Notes: generated from the sequence alone by a model not told the origin. Shown: positions 7,707 to 16,679, counted from the first letter of the stretch. The stretch is DNA of 64,000 bases from Enterococcus sp. DIV0212c (GCF_017377505.1 NZ_JAFREN010000003.1:124001-188000); one strand, 5' to 3'. Program-made: numbers and translations.

Positions 7707-10298
7707 ATGAAAGGTAAAATAAACCAGCTATTCCAATGGATGAAAGCACACAGTTTATTATTAAAATTGATTTTTCTTGGCTCTGTTTTAATCTTTGTAG
7801 CCAACCAAGTGACACATATTGTTCAAGGCATGACTTGGCAAGATGTATTTCATACGATGGGACAACAAAGTCGTTTTCGGATCATCGGAATGATTTTAGC
7901 AGGCTTAATCGGTGTTTTGCCGATGCTGTTATATGATCTAGTGGTGGTGAAGGTACTTGAAGAGCAAGGAAAGCCAAAGATGAATCGCTGGGAATGGTTT
8001 GTTTCTGCTTGGGTCACGAATACGATCAATAATCTTGCAGGTTTTGGCGGTGTAGTTGGAGCAACGCTGCGAGCTAATTTTTATGGGAAAGATGCACCGC
8101 GTAAAAAAGTTGTGGCAACTGTTTCTAAAGTAGCCTTGTTTATGATTTCTGGATTATCTATTCTAGCTTTTATAGCCTTTATCGATGTTTTTTTTATTCG
8201 TCCAGATAGCTCATTTAGAGAGTATTGGGTTTGGCTGCTTGCAGGAAGTTTGATTGCGCCAGCGTTGTTGTTATTTACTCAAATCAAAAAATATACACTG
8301 TTTAAAGATTTTTTCCCGAAAGGTATTTTTCTTTTGTTTGGCGCATCTTTAGGGCAGTGGCTGGGCGCAATGTTTGTTTTTTTAAGCGTAGGTGCTCTGA
8401 TGAAAGTGGATGTTTCACTCATTTCGGTTTATCCAATGTTTGTGATTGCCACATTGATCGGGATGCTGACGATGGTGCCAGGTGGTATGGGAACCTTTGA
8501 TGTGTTGATGATTTTAGGTTTGTCTCAGTTAGGCGTAGGCCAATCAACCGCAGTTGTCTGGCTGATTTATTATCGGTTGTTTTACTACGTATTGCCTTTT
8601 ATTACGGGAATTATTTTATTTATTCATCAAACTGGAATCAAGATCAATCGATTTCTTGATAATTTGCCACGAATTTTTTCACAAAAAGCAGCACATTTTA
8701 TTTTAGTGGCAGCTCTTTATTTTGCTGGGATCATGATGGTTTTACTATCAACGATCACGAATCTATCCAATGTGAGTCGCTTGTTTAAATTTTTATTGCC
8801 ATTCTCTTTTGATTTCTTAGACCAAACATTCAATATGCTGATTGGATTTTTACTGTTGGGATTAGCTAGAGGCATCTCGATGAAAGTGAAAAAAGCTTAT
8901 TGGCCAACGATTTGCTTATTGATTTTTGGCATTATCAATATGATTTCTAGAACATCATCGTGGCAGTTGATTCTTGTTTATTTAGTGATTCTTTCAGCTG
9001 TTTTTCTAGCGAGAAAAGAGTTTTATCGGGAAAAATTTGTTTATTCTTGGGGTGCTTTAGCAGTCGATGGGGTTTTATTTAGTTTCTTATTTATCATTTA
9101 TGCTGTCGCAGGCTATTACAGTTCTCATCCAGATAAAACGGGCCCGCTGCCTCATATGTTTTTACTGTTTCCATCGGATGATGTTTGGTTTTCTGGTTTG
9201 ATTGGATTAGGGATTTCAATGATTGGTCTGATCACGCTGTATCAATATTTGGCTGATACAGATAAGCGCTTAGGGGAAACGTTTCAGGAAGAACGGTTAA
9301 CGACGTTGATCAACAAATATGGTGGAACGGAAGGCAGTCATCTGCTTTACTTAAAAAATTATGCTTATTTTTATTATCAGGAAAATAGCGAGGATGAAGT
9401 GCTATTCGCCTATCAAACCAAAGCAAATAAATGTTTTATTTTAGGAGACCCGATTGGAAATAAACAAAAGTGGGTTCAAGCGACTTTGGCATTTATGGAT
9501 GCAGCAGATTTGCTTGGGTATCAAGCCGCATTTTATCGAATAAGTGAAAGTTATACAATGATTTTGCATGATCTTGGGTTTAACTTTATGAAAGTTGGCG
9601 AAGAAGGGATCGTTGATTTTTCTAGTATGGATTCGACTCCAATTTCGTTAGCAACAAATAGTATGGAATTACAGCACTTAACCAATTTAGGTTATCGATT
9701 TACAATGTATCATGAACCTGTTTCTCAAGAGGTGTTCCAAGCGCTGGCAAGAGTGTCAGAAAACTGGCTAGGCACTCAGCGAGAACGGAATTTTGTGAGC
9801 GGTGGGTTTGATCAAGACTATTTACAGTTGAGTGATATTGGTATTTTGCGGAATCCAGATCATGAAGTAATTGGCTTTATTAGCACAAAACCAATCGTTG
9901 AAAATGACGAGGTTTCCTATGATTTATTACGTTATTGTGAAGCAGCACCAGAGCATGTCACAGATTTCTTGTTAACACATTTTATTGCTGACTATCAAAA
10001 ACGAGGATATTCTTGCGTGAATTTGGGAACGGCGCCTTTGTCCAATGTTGGTGAAACGAAGTATGCATTTTTAAATGAGCGCTTGATCAATATTTTTTAT
10101 AAATATGGCGATCAAATATATGGATTCAAAGATGCGAGAAAAGAAAAAGAGCAATATGTGACTAACTGGGAACCTAGATATTTTGCTTATTCTAAACAGA
10201 GTAATGTTCTTTTTGCATTTATCCAGTTAGCGTTATTGATCGAACGAGGCAAAGGAAAAGGTGTTTCTTTGGTTGAAGAAGTACTGATCGTAACATAG
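7707..10298 (+). CDS. mprF: Phosphatidylglycerol lysyltransferase / flippase MprF
   Basis: 863-residue membrane enzyme that transfers lysine (or another amino acid) from aminoacyl-tRNA to phosphatidylglycerol and flips the product outward, lowering the negative surface charge and giving resistance to cationic peptides. The N-terminal half has about 13-14 membrane segments (flippase and linker, residues 15-520). The C-terminal soluble DUF2156 synthase domain starts near residue 530 (YGGTEGSHLLYL, then FILGDPIGNK and FMKVGEEGIVDF). Ribosome binding site GGCGGTGAG. E. faecalis has two mprF paralogues; which one this corresponds to was not tested. Confidence 0.93.
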   Translation: MKGKINQLFQWMKAHSLLLKLIFLGSVLIFVANQVTHIVQGMTWQDVFHTMGQQSRFRIIGMILAGLIGVLPMLLYDLVVVKVLEEQGKPKMNRWEWFVSAWVTNTINNLAGFGGVVGATLRANFYGKDAPRKKVVATVSKVALFMISGLSILAFIAFIDVFFIRPDSSFREYWVWLLAGSLIAPALLLFTQIKKYTLFKDFFPKGIFLLFGASLGQWLGAMFVFLSVGALMKVDVSLISVYPMFVIATLIGMLTMVPGGMGTFDVLMILGLSQLGVGQSTAVVWLIYYRLFYYVLPFITGIILFIHQTGIKINRFLDNLPRIFSQKAAHFILVAALYFAGIMMVLLSTITNLSNVSRLFKFLLPFSFDFLDQTFNMLIGFLLLGLARGISMKVKKAYWPTICLLIFGIINMISRTSSWQLILVYLVILSAVFLARKEFYREKFVYSWGALAVDGVLFSFLFIIYAVAGYYSSHPDKTGPLPHMFLLFPSDDVWFSGLIGLGISMIGLITLYQYLADTDKRLGETFQEERLTTLINKYGGTEGSHLLYLKNYAYFYYQENSEDEVLFAYQTKANKCFILGDPIGNKQKWVQATLAFMDAADLLGYQAAFYRISESYTMILHDLGFNFMKVGEEGIVDFSSMDSTPISLATNSMELQHLTNLGYRFTMYHEPVSQEVFQALARVSENWLGTQRERNFVSGGFDQDYLQLSDIGILRNPDHEVIGFISTKPIVENDEVSYDLLRYCEAAPEHVTDFLLTHFIADYQKRGYSCVNLGTAPLSNVGETKYAFLNERLINIFYKYGDQIYGFKDARKEKEQYVTNWEPRYFAYSKQSNVLFAFIQLALLIERGKGKGVSLVEEVLIVT

Positions 10299-10307
10299 AA
10301 GAATAAG

Positions 10308-10347
10308 GTGAGGTGAAACCAGAAAAAGGGTTGATCCTCACTTTTTT
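10308..10347 (+). terminator. Terminator after mprF
   Basis: GTGAGG pairs with CCTCAC around a 22-nt interior with a small inner CC/GG stem, followed by six T. Moderate strength. Confidence 0.55.
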
Positions 10348-10414
10348 AAGTCCTAAGTCCCACTAGTAAAATTATCGGAATAGCGTATAATATTTGTAAA
10401 AGGAGGTTTTTGAG

Positions 10415-10747
10415 ATGAAACTTAGACAAGTAACCGTGAGAACTAAAGCAGAACTAGCAGCGGAGTTAGATAAGCAGACAGATGAGATTATTATTGAAGG
10501 CGATTTCAGTCAAATCATCGCAGAAATCAAAAAGGGACAATTAAATGATACGGAAACGATGGGCTTTGCAGTTGGCAGCGGCGGTATTGGTATTTTGGCA
10601 GAGTACGGAGCTAGCAAGTTGATGGATATTTTTGATCCGACTACTAAAGAAGACAAAAAAATCCGCAAGCAGATCGAGCGTTTATACACGATCAAGCGTT
10701 TGACATCCGAATCATTTTTACTACATTTAAAACAGTTAGATTATTAA
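10415..10747 (+). CDS. Unknown small cytosolic protein
   Basis: 110 residues, family not recognised. A basic/acidic N-terminal half (KLRQVTVRTKAELAAELDK) looks like a strand-helix unit. In the middle there is a glycine-rich stretch (GFAVGSGGIGILAEYGASK, residues 50-68), then a charged helical end. No signal peptide or convincing membrane span. A perfect TATAAT lies at 10386-10391 and AAAGGAGG precedes the ATG, and a good terminator follows, so it is an expressed single-gene unit. Confidence 0.75.
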   Translation: MKLRQVTVRTKAELAAELDKQTDEIIIEGDFSQIIAEIKKGQLNDTETMGFAVGSGGIGILAEYGASKLMDIFDPTTKEDKKIRKQIERLYTIKRLTSESFLLHLKQLDY

Positions 10748-10760
10748 AAAATAGAAAAAC

Positions 10761-10798
10761 GCGGGAGAGCAGTTACTTTTTCTGTTTCTCGCTTTTTT
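10761..10798 (+). terminator. Terminator after the 110-residue gene
   Basis: GCGGGAGA pairs with TTTCTCGC (two G-U), with an inner CAG/CTG extension, followed by six T. Confidence 0.8.
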
Positions 10799-10889
10799 AT
10801 ATAAAAAAGGGGATCTTTAGCTACCTAAAATCAGTGGAGGAGAACCGCTTTTTTTAGGCAATTAAAGTCTGAAGGAAGGATAAAGTAAA

Positions 10890-11813
10890 TTGAAAAAAAC
10901 AAGAAAGATCATCATCGATACAGATCCTGGAATCGATGATGCTGTTGCGATTGCTGCTGCGTTATTTGATGAAAGGTTGGACATCAAGTTGTTCACTACA
11001 GTCGCAGGCAATGTCAGTGTGGATAAAGTGACGAAAAACTTACTTAAGCTACTCGCTTTCTGGAAGAAAGATATTCCTGTGGCGATCGGTTCTGATCGTC
11101 CTTTACTTCGTGAAGCGATCAATGCGAGTGATATTCACGGAAGCACAGGTATGGACGGATATGAATTTCCAGAATCAAAGTATGAATTACTAACAAAAAA
11201 CCATGCAGTGATCGACATGTACAAAGTACTGATGGATTCTAAGGAAAAAACGACGATTGTTGGGATCGGACCGCTAACGAATATTGCGCTCTTACTTAGA
11301 ATGTATCCAGAGTGTGTAGAAAAAGTCGAAGAACTGATCATTATGGGTGGTTCTTTAGCCAGAGGTAATTATGGTGTTCTATCAGAGTTTAATATCGCTG
11401 CTGACCCAGAAGCCGCAAAAATCGTTTTCGAAAGCAAAATACCTTTAACGATGGTTGGGTTAGATGTTGGAGAAAAAGCACTGATTTTACCTAAAGAACG
11501 TGAGCAAATCCAGAAGATGAACAAAACAGGTGATATGATCGATCATTTGTTTAGTCATTATCGCGGTGGAAGTTTAGATACGGGCTTGAAGATGTATGAT
11601 GGCTGTGCAATCGGGTATTTGTTGGCGCCTGAGATGTTTGAGGTAAAAGAGTCTTATGTTGGGATTGAAACGCAAGGAACGATGACTGCTGGGGCGACAT
11701 TGGTTGATTTAGATGGGTATTTGGGGAAAGAGTCTAATTGTCGGGTTTGTGTGGATCTTGATGAAGAACAATTTAGGCAGTGGTTTTTAGAAGTGATTGG
11801 GAAATGTGGATGA
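10890..11813 (+). CDS. Inosine/uridine-preferring nucleoside hydrolase family protein
   Basis: 307-residue N-ribosyl hydrolase that would cleave ribonucleosides to base and ribose in the cytosol. The calcium-binding signature DTDPGIDDAVAI is at residues 10-21. A second conserved stretch, VGIGPLTNIALLL, is near residue 123, with EFNIAADPEAA near residue 165. The start is a TTG at 10890, nine bases after AGGAAGGA; no ATG is available before the catalytic motif. Purine or pyrimidine preference cannot be told. Confidence 0.88.
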   Translation: MKKTRKIIIDTDPGIDDAVAIAAALFDERLDIKLFTTVAGNVSVDKVTKNLLKLLAFWKKDIPVAIGSDRPLLREAINASDIHGSTGMDGYEFPESKYELLTKNHAVIDMYKVLMDSKEKTTIVGIGPLTNIALLLRMYPECVEKVEELIIMGGSLARGNYGVLSEFNIAADPEAAKIVFESKIPLTMVGLDVGEKALILPKEREQIQKMNKTGDMIDHLFSHYRGGSLDTGLKMYDGCAIGYLLAPEMFEVKESYVGIETQGTMTAGATLVDLDGYLGKESNCRVCVDLDEEQFRQWFLEVIGKCG

Positions 11814-11840
11814 ACGCTACTGATGGGAAGGTAGGAAATT

Positions 11841-12227
11841 ATGACTGAAAATAAGTTTAAAAATGCTACAAAGATAGATAATGCTAATTTAGTCAGGAAT
11901 ACGATGGCAGCGGATCCATCACAAAATGGCACTCCTGTTCCGTTTCAAAGTGGTTATTCTGAATATGAAGCTAAAAAACAAAGTCAAAGTAGCAGTGAAA
12001 TCATTTTGTTTTACACTTTAGGTCTTCTTTTTTCTGTCTTAGCTTATTGCTGGTTGATTAATTCTTCTGTTTTAAATGAAGAATGGCAAAATGAGGGAAT
12101 TAAAGTAGCGATAGTTATATTTTCGATAGTGGCAATCAGTTTTGTTTTTTCTAAAATTCTGATTATGTTGGGTATAAATGTAAAAAGAAGATTTTTAAAT
12201 AGGTATAGTCATAAAAAGAGAATGTAA
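11841..12227 (+). CDS. Unknown small membrane protein
   Basis: 128 residues, not recognised. A polar, serine/glutamine-rich N-terminal part (1-50) is followed by two membrane helices (about residues 54-76 and 87-110) and a basic tail (KRRFLNRYSHKKRM). It begins 27 bp after the nucleoside hydrolase gene with a GGAAGGTAGG-like ribosome binding site, so it may be co-transcribed. It ends just before the dispersed repeat copy B. Confidence 0.65.
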   Translation: MTENKFKNATKIDNANLVRNTMAADPSQNGTPVPFQSGYSEYEAKKQSQSSSEIILFYTLGLLFSVLAYCWLINSSVLNEEWQNEGIKVAIVIFSIVAISFVFSKILIMLGINVKRRFLNRYSHKKRM

Positions 12228-12240
12228 AAAAAGTCGTTTA

Positions 12241-12360
12241 GGTTCGAGCAATTGGACTAAAAACCGTCCAATGCGTTTTATGCATTGGGCAGTTTTTAGG
12301 AAATTGCCGAAGAACCTGACTTTTTCACATCGTTTATTTGGATTGTTATTAACGTTACTT
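12241..12360 (-). repeat. Dispersed intergenic repeat, copy B (inverse of copy A)
   Basis: Read on the minus strand it matches 7405-7530: GTTAATAAC, CCAAATAAACG, AAAAAGTCAGG, GGCAATTT, the hairpin, then TTTTTAGTCCAATTGCT. The stem has several paired (compensatory) differences from copy A, which supports selection for the hairpin. Confidence 0.6.
12257..12299. terminator. Bidirectional terminator within repeat copy B
   Basis: CTAAAAACCGTCCAATGC pairs with GCATTGGGCAGTTTTTAG (G-U pairs included) around a 7-nt loop. It lies between the convergent small membrane protein gene and the anti-sigma gene. Confidence 0.8.
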
Positions 12361-12415
12361 TCTGTTTTTTTAGAAATGTATTTGTAGACCATGTGCATAG
12401 AGCATAAACGGTAGT

Positions 12416-13507
12416 TTATTCATTTTGAATATCAAAATATCCAATTTCTTCAATTGGTTCACCAGTAAAATCGTCAACATAGTTTAATTGAATTTTATAT
12501 ACAGATGTTTTGTCTAGTGCGCTTAGACTGAAAGAAATCGTTATTTCTCCTGTTTCAGTGTTAAACATCTCTGTAAAAATTTGATTTTCGGTTTTCATAC
12601 CATCTTTATAAAGTGTTACTGCTGGATAGCTTTCTTCTTGAAGAAGTGCAGTAAATTTAACAGTTGTTTGTAATGGATCATTACTCACTTTTATATCAGA
12701 GATATTACTCACATTGCTGATTTTGGTCTTCGCAGTTTGGGTCAATGGTTTGTAATCAATATCAAAACGCCAATCACCTTCATATTCCAAAGCGTTATCT
12801 ACACCAAAAGGACTATTAGTCTTTGAAGCTTCCAGAAATGCTTGATCAAGTTCGTCCGCATCTTGCCAAACTAGTTTATAGATGTGAAGGGTCAATTTAG
12901 CATCCTCAGGAATTTTTTCCCGAGTAAATGTTGCTACGACGGAACCATAAAAAGTATCTCCTTCTATGCGAAAAGTAGACTGTGATGAAACACCGCCGAA
13001 CATGTCTTCATCGCTATCATTAACAAACAGACCAAGCTCAATATGTTGAGCATTTGGCGCATTTTTAGTAAATATCCGATCAGGGGAACTTTGTTTTTTC
13101 AGTAACTCTTTTAGTTTTTCATCATCTAATTTAAATTGATAATCAAAAGCAAATTTTTTCTTTGTTGATACAAATTTTGTTAGTGTAATCTCACGCCCAT
13201 TTTGTATACTAGTTAAATGAAGATCACTTGGTATATCGTTATTTTCTATCATAGCCACACCTGCATCTTGACTAATTCCTAAAGCATTTTTGATTGCTGT
13301 ATTGCTTTGTGGGTTTATTATGACCATTAAGATTAATATTGCTGCTATTGCAAGCGTAAATACAATTTGTTTCTTATATTTGATTTTCTTTTTATCTTGC
13401 TTGATTTTGTTGTGTAAGATATTTTCTCGATTCTGAACTAATGTTTTCATTACATCTTTTGGAATTTCCTTTTCTTGTTTAATCATATCAATCTTCTTTT
13501 TACCCAT
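12416..13507 (-). CDS. DUF4179-type anti-sigma factor
   Basis: 363 residues. A cytoplasmic N-terminus (1-48) would bind the sigma factor. One membrane helix spans about residues 49-66 (VFTLAIAAILILMVIIN), and a large extracytoplasmic domain of the DUF4179 kind follows. It overlaps the upstream sigma gene by 8 bp with its own GGAGGG site, the classic coupled sigma/anti-sigma pair. It likely holds the ECF sigma factor inactive until an envelope signal triggers its removal. The signal is unknown. Confidence 0.8.
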   Translation of the reverse strand: MGKKKIDMIKQEKEIPKDVMKTLVQNRENILHNKIKQDKKKIKYKKQIVFTLAIAAILILMVIINPQSNTAIKNALGISQDAGVAMIENNDIPSDLHLTSIQNGREITLTKFVSTKKKFAFDYQFKLDDEKLKELLKKQSSPDRIFTKNAPNAQHIELGLFVNDSDEDMFGGVSSQSTFRIEGDTFYGSVVATFTREKIPEDAKLTLHIYKLVWQDADELDQAFLEASKTNSPFGVDNALEYEGDWRFDIDYKPLTQTAKTKISNVSNISDIKVSNDPLQTTVKFTALLQEESYPAVTLYKDGMKTENQIFTEMFNTETGEITISFSLSALDKTSVYKIQLNYVDDFTGEPIEEIGYFDIQNE

Positions 13508-14018
13508 TTTCTTCTCCCTCCAATAAAATTTTTAACTTCACTCTACCTCGTGCAAGTCTTGTTTTAACTGTGTTTTTAGATAGATTCAATTGTTCTGAAA
13601 TTTCATTAATGCTAAATCCAGCATAATAGTGCAAAATGATTGGGAGCTTATATCTTTCTGGCAGTTTATTAAATTCTGTTTCTAATTCAACTTTTTCGAA
13701 GTTGCTCTCTGTCGTGCTCATATAGCTTTCTTCAAATTCAACCAATTCAACTCTCTTCTTTAAAATATCCTTAGCGATGTTGATCATTATTCTAAAAATC
13801 CAAGTATTGAATGCTGCTTCATTGTGTATGTTGCTAATTTTTTGCCATGCGCGAATTTCAGTTTCTTGTAGACAATCAGCAACATCTTGATTATTTAAAA
13901 GCAATTTATAAGCAGAATTGTATAATACAACCTGATAGGCTTCACAAAGTTTTATAAACGCTTGAGCATCACCATTTTTTGCTTTTTTGACCAAACTTAT
14001 TTGTAACCCCTTTTCCAT
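13500..14018 (-). CDS. ECF-type RNA polymerase sigma factor
   Basis: 172 residues. Region 2 spans about residues 14-80 (CLQETEIRAWQKI and WIFRIMINIAKD). Region 4 is at the C-terminus (LPERYKLPIILHYYAG, then INEISEQLNLSKNTVKTRLAR, the promoter -35 binding helix-turn-helix). It directs transcription in response to envelope stress in this class. A matching ECF-type promoter lies directly upstream, so it probably activates its own gene. Which named sigma factor it corresponds to is not clear. Confidence 0.88.
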   Translation of the reverse strand: MEKGLQISLVKKAKNGDAQAFIKLCEAYQVVLYNSAYKLLLNNQDVADCLQETEIRAWQKISNIHNEAAFNTWIFRIMINIAKDILKKRVELVEFEESYMSTTESNFEKVELETEFNKLPERYKLPIILHYYAGFSINEISEQLNLSKNTVKTRLARGRVKLKILLEGEENG

Positions 14019-14046
14019 AAATTTCTCCTTCCCGTTTATAGCTATT

Positions 14047-14074
14047 AGACTCTAATTTTGCCAAAAAGGTTTCA
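14047..14074 (-). promoter_or_regulatory. ECF-type (autoregulatory) promoter
   Basis: On the minus strand TGAAAC (14069-14074), 16 bp, then GAGTCT, 28 bp upstream of the sigma gene. TGAAAC with a 16-17 bp spacer and a CGTC-like -10 is the form used by ECF sigma factors in Firmicutes. Confidence 0.6.
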
Positions 14075-14121
14075 TTGAAATTGATTTTTATTTGTTTTGT
14101 AGAAATTTACGATTAACAGTA

Positions 14122-14162
14122 CAAAAAATCCATAAAAAGTGTTTGTCTAACGCTTTTTATGG
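14122..14162 (-). terminator. Terminator downstream of the amidase gene
   Basis: CCATAAAAAG pairs with CTTTTTATGG; read on the minus strand it is followed by ATTTTTTG. Confidence 0.6.
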
Positions 14163-14215
14163 AAATATATGAACTATTAATTAATGCTTATAAAAGCAAT
14201 CAAAACTATAAAGTT

Positions 14216-14252
14216 ATAATTAGTATGAGCTGAAATACTAATTATGTTTTTT
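14216..14252. terminator. AT-rich perfect hairpin
   Basis: ATAATTAGTAT and ATACTAATTAT pair perfectly over 11 bp around an 8-nt loop, with a six-T run on the plus strand. The minus-strand side is A/T-rich but lacks a clear T run. It lies 47 bp past the amidase stop. Confidence 0.5.
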
Positions 14253-14298
14253 CATTGCATATCATTATATAAATTTAGTTTGCATCATAAATACTTTT

Positions 14299-15321
14299 TT
14301 AAGTAAATCTGATTGATATAATTTGGTTATAATTGCTCCAGACATTAATGTTTTTCCAAGTATCATCATATCGTGCACCTGAATGCTGTGAAACACGTAT
14401 ATTACCATTCCCATCTTTTCTATTAACATAGGTAATATGGTTGATTTGGTATGTTCCTCTTGTGAAGTAAGCAAGAAAATCACCTGCTTTCGCATAACTA
14501 TTTACTTGATTAGTTTGTCTATCACCAAAGGTTCTAGTTGGATAACCCTCTGCTGTCCAATACAATGCCCATGAATGTGCTAATCTCCAAGCAACAGTAG
14601 TATTAAAATTACCATCACAATACCATACTTGACCAGAGTCATTTCTTTTATTAACAGACATTAACCCGCTTCTTTCTAAAATTTGTGAAGCAAAATTTGT
14701 ACAATCTCCATTGGTGTATTTAGGATATTGCATGCTATTATAACCCATAGCAAACTTCTTAGCATAGCTGTTCATTGCTGATAAATTTGGTTTTTTTCTG
14801 TTGAAAACAGCTGCTCTAGATCTATTTTTCTGAGAATTAATTTTATCTGCTTCTAAAAGTTGCATCATATTCTCTTGTTTAATACTTTCAAAAGTTCTTT
14901 GTAACAATTCGGTTCTATTATTTACAAATAAGTTATAGGACTCTGTATTTGTTGTTTGATCAGCTTGATAAGGGGCAATACGAGCCTGATAAACAGAAAT
15001 ATATTCATAAATCTCCTCTTTATTACTGAAGTCTAAAATAATTTCTTCCGAGATTATTTTATTTAAAACATCTAAGTATTCTAGATTAGTCGGGTCAACC
15101 ACAATAGAATGAGAACTTAACTCATTAATAAGACTTTCTTCTGTCTCAGCAATTGTTTTCATCATGTAGCTATTGAAATTTGACCTAGTTCCTTTTTTCT
15201 TTTGGATTTCTAATTGTTGGATAGTCTCGCTAATTGATTGGCCATCTTCAGCATTTGCTTCATTCCAATTATAAGACAACATTATACCTACTAGTAAAAT
15301 AGTGAATAAGATTTTCTTCAT
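14299..15321 (-). CDS. Secreted amidase-domain protein (Amidase_6-like)
   Basis: 340 residues. Signal peptide at 1-24 (ending NEANA), then a helical region (25-180), then a C-terminal putative amidase domain. The likely catalytic cysteine is in NGDCTNFASQILE near residue 207 and a histidine is in QINHITYVNR near residue 300. The domain is a papain/NlpC-like fold seen in exported Firmicute proteins and could hydrolyse amide bonds in peptidoglycan or peptides. Substrate unknown. It lies upstream of the ECF sigma gene on the same strand, separated by hairpins. Confidence 0.8.
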   Translation of the reverse strand: MKKILFTILLVGIMLSYNWNEANAEDGQSISETIQQLEIQKKKGTRSNFNSYMMKTIAETEESLINELSSHSIVVDPTNLEYLDVLNKIISEEIILDFSNKEEIYEYISVYQARIAPYQADQTTNTESYNLFVNNRTELLQRTFESIKQENMMQLLEADKINSQKNRSRAAVFNRKKPNLSAMNSYAKKFAMGYNSMQYPKYTNGDCTNFASQILERSGLMSVNKRNDSGQVWYCDGNFNTTVAWRLAHSWALYWTAEGYPTRTFGDRQTNQVNSYAKAGDFLAYFTRGTYQINHITYVNRKDGNGNIRVSQHSGARYDDTWKNINVWSNYNQIISIRFT

Positions 15322-15382
15322 TTTAAACTCCTCCTTTTTTCATTATATTATCATAAGGGAAAAGTTGTTTCGATATTAAATG

Positions 15383-15808
15383 TTACATACCTTTAAATAT
15401 TACATACCATTTATCTGTATTTGATTTCTTCATAATCCACATATATCCCAATATTTTAGAATTTGGTGCAAAACTAGAATTCTTACCAGGATCATCTATT
15501 TTAAAATCTCCATACAATACAATATAATCTTTCAACTCATAGTCGTTAATGCTGTTTTCTTTCAAATAGTTTGTAATATCCTTAAGATATCTATTATAGT
15601 TAAAAGAAAGTTCTAACATTTCTCCACCTTTAAAGCCCTTAAAATCTTTTTTTACTGTATTAATTGCAGAATAAATTTCTTTTTTAGTAAATGATCCTGT
15701 ATCCTCATCTATAGATATTTTAGCATTATCTGTAGTACCACTTTTTCCACAACTACATAAAAATACAATTAATATTACGAGCAGAAGCCATCTAATTACT
15801 TTCCTCAT
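15383..15808 (-). CDS. Small lipoprotein of unknown function
   Basis: 141 residues from the ATG at 15808, chosen because AAGGAG lies 6 bp upstream. The N-terminus MRKVIRWLLLVILIVFLCSCG is a lipoprotein signal with the modified cysteine in LCSC. The mature domain (about 120 residues, with KKEIYSAINTVKKDFKGF and ending in WYVIFKGM) is not recognised. Sixty bases separate it from the amidase gene downstream on the same strand, so the two may be co-expressed. Confidence 0.7.
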   Translation of the reverse strand: MRKVIRWLLLVILIVFLCSCGKSGTTDNAKISIDEDTGSFTKKEIYSAINTVKKDFKGFKGGEMLELSFNYNRYLKDITNYLKENSINDYELKDYIVLYGDFKIDDPGKNSSFAPNSKILGYMWIMKKSNTDKWYVIFKGM

Positions 15809-16038
15809 AGAATTCTCCTTAAATGTCCATTTTATCAATTGTAACAAAATATCAGAAATAATTAAATAGGTAGTTATTTCTGTTTATGGAGTAAGAAACG
15901 ATAAAAAATTTTCTGTTATTTTATCTTATACATAAGGGAGCCATTTTTGATGTTATTTAATCAAGGAATGTAAGAATTCTTATTGCGAACAGATGTTTCT
16001 TTATGTATATTCAAATATGTAGGATAGAAATAATTAGC

Positions 16039-16107
16039 ATGAAGATAAATAATAGAATTGGCACTTTCTGGTACGGCTACCAACCTGCTCCTTTCAATAA
16101 TAAGTAG
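16039..16107 (+). other. Possible 22-codon micro-ORF
   Basis: ATG to TAG encodes MKINNRIGTFWYGYQPAPF plus three residues. It lies just ahead of a strong terminator (16137-16172) in an otherwise gene-free stretch, so a short transcript could end there. No convincing ribosome binding site was found. Family unknown. Confidence 0.2.
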
Positions 16108-16136
16108 AAGTAGAGTTTCTTTGCCTTGCCTGTTGT

Positions 16137-16172
16137 AGACGATTGCAGTCACATCTGTAACCGTCTTTTTTT
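16137..16172 (+). terminator. Terminator without an obvious gene
   Basis: AGACG, then TTGCAG, pair with CTGTAA, then CGTCT, around a 6-nt loop, followed by a seven-T run. No normal-sized gene precedes it on the plus strand, which implies a small RNA or micro-ORF between about 15850 and 16137. Confidence 0.65.
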
Positions 16173-16204
16173 GTTTTCTATCCTATAAATTTTGAGAAAA
16201 AGAA

Positions 16205-16452
16205 AAACAGGCACTTAGGCACTTCGTCATTGGCACCAACCAAAAGATGAAGCCTTAAAGGGAAAGCCATAACTCTCCATCTAAGTTGCCTGATTACTAG
16301 AACTGTAGCACTAGCTTCTTTATTTCACCTGATTTTTGTAAGAATTTCTAGACAGTTTTTGAAATTTTTCCGAAATCGGTGAAAGAATCTTGTTACAGGC
16401 TTATAATCAGATCAACGGTAGAGGCGGTAATCTCTATCGTTTTTTCTTTTTC
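16205..16452 (+). ncRNA. Candidate structured RNA / leader region
   Basis: Gene-free DNA with several pairable elements. AGGC plus TTCGTC (about 16218-16231) pair with GATGAA plus GCCT. A CTAG/CTAG hairpin follows near 16300. At 16415-16441 ACGGTAGAG pairs with CTCTATCGT, followed by T-rich sequence. A TATAAT (16402-16407) lies just before this last hairpin. No known riboswitch consensus was recognised. It may be a small RNA or a decayed leader. Confidence 0.25.
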
Positions 16453-16499
16453 TCATTTACTTTCAATCAAAAAAATCACTAAAAAAGGAGAAGTTACTA

Positions 16500-16679
16500 A
16501 TGAAAAATTCCGCTGTATGTATCAAAGCTGTTCTTTATCAAGAAGTCATCAATCTGAGAGAGACCTTTAAACGGTTGGCTTCTTAGCAAGAACCACTGAC
16601 AACAGCTGAAAAGCAATTAAACAGTGTCAGCTGGAACCAAGCAATAGCAAATATCTCAGAAGAAAAGAAGTCTGTATAA
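16500..16679 (+). pseudogene. Small decayed ORF
   Basis: ATG after AAAAGGAG opens a frame beginning MKNSAVCIKAVLYQEVINLRE. If two bases near 16562 are skipped, the reading continues as a helical peptide, interrupted by one TAG, to EKKSV and a TAA at 16677. The good ribosome binding site and coding-like continuation suggest a roughly 60-residue gene with a frameshift and a nonsense mutation. Family not recognised. Confidence 0.3.

Noticed and set aside
12195..12398. 67-codon minus-strand ORF
   Set aside because: It is a translation of dispersed repeat copy B and its terminator hairpin.
15961..16152. 63-codon minus-strand ORF
   Set aside because: No ribosome binding site or recognisable pattern, and it overlaps a plus-strand terminator.
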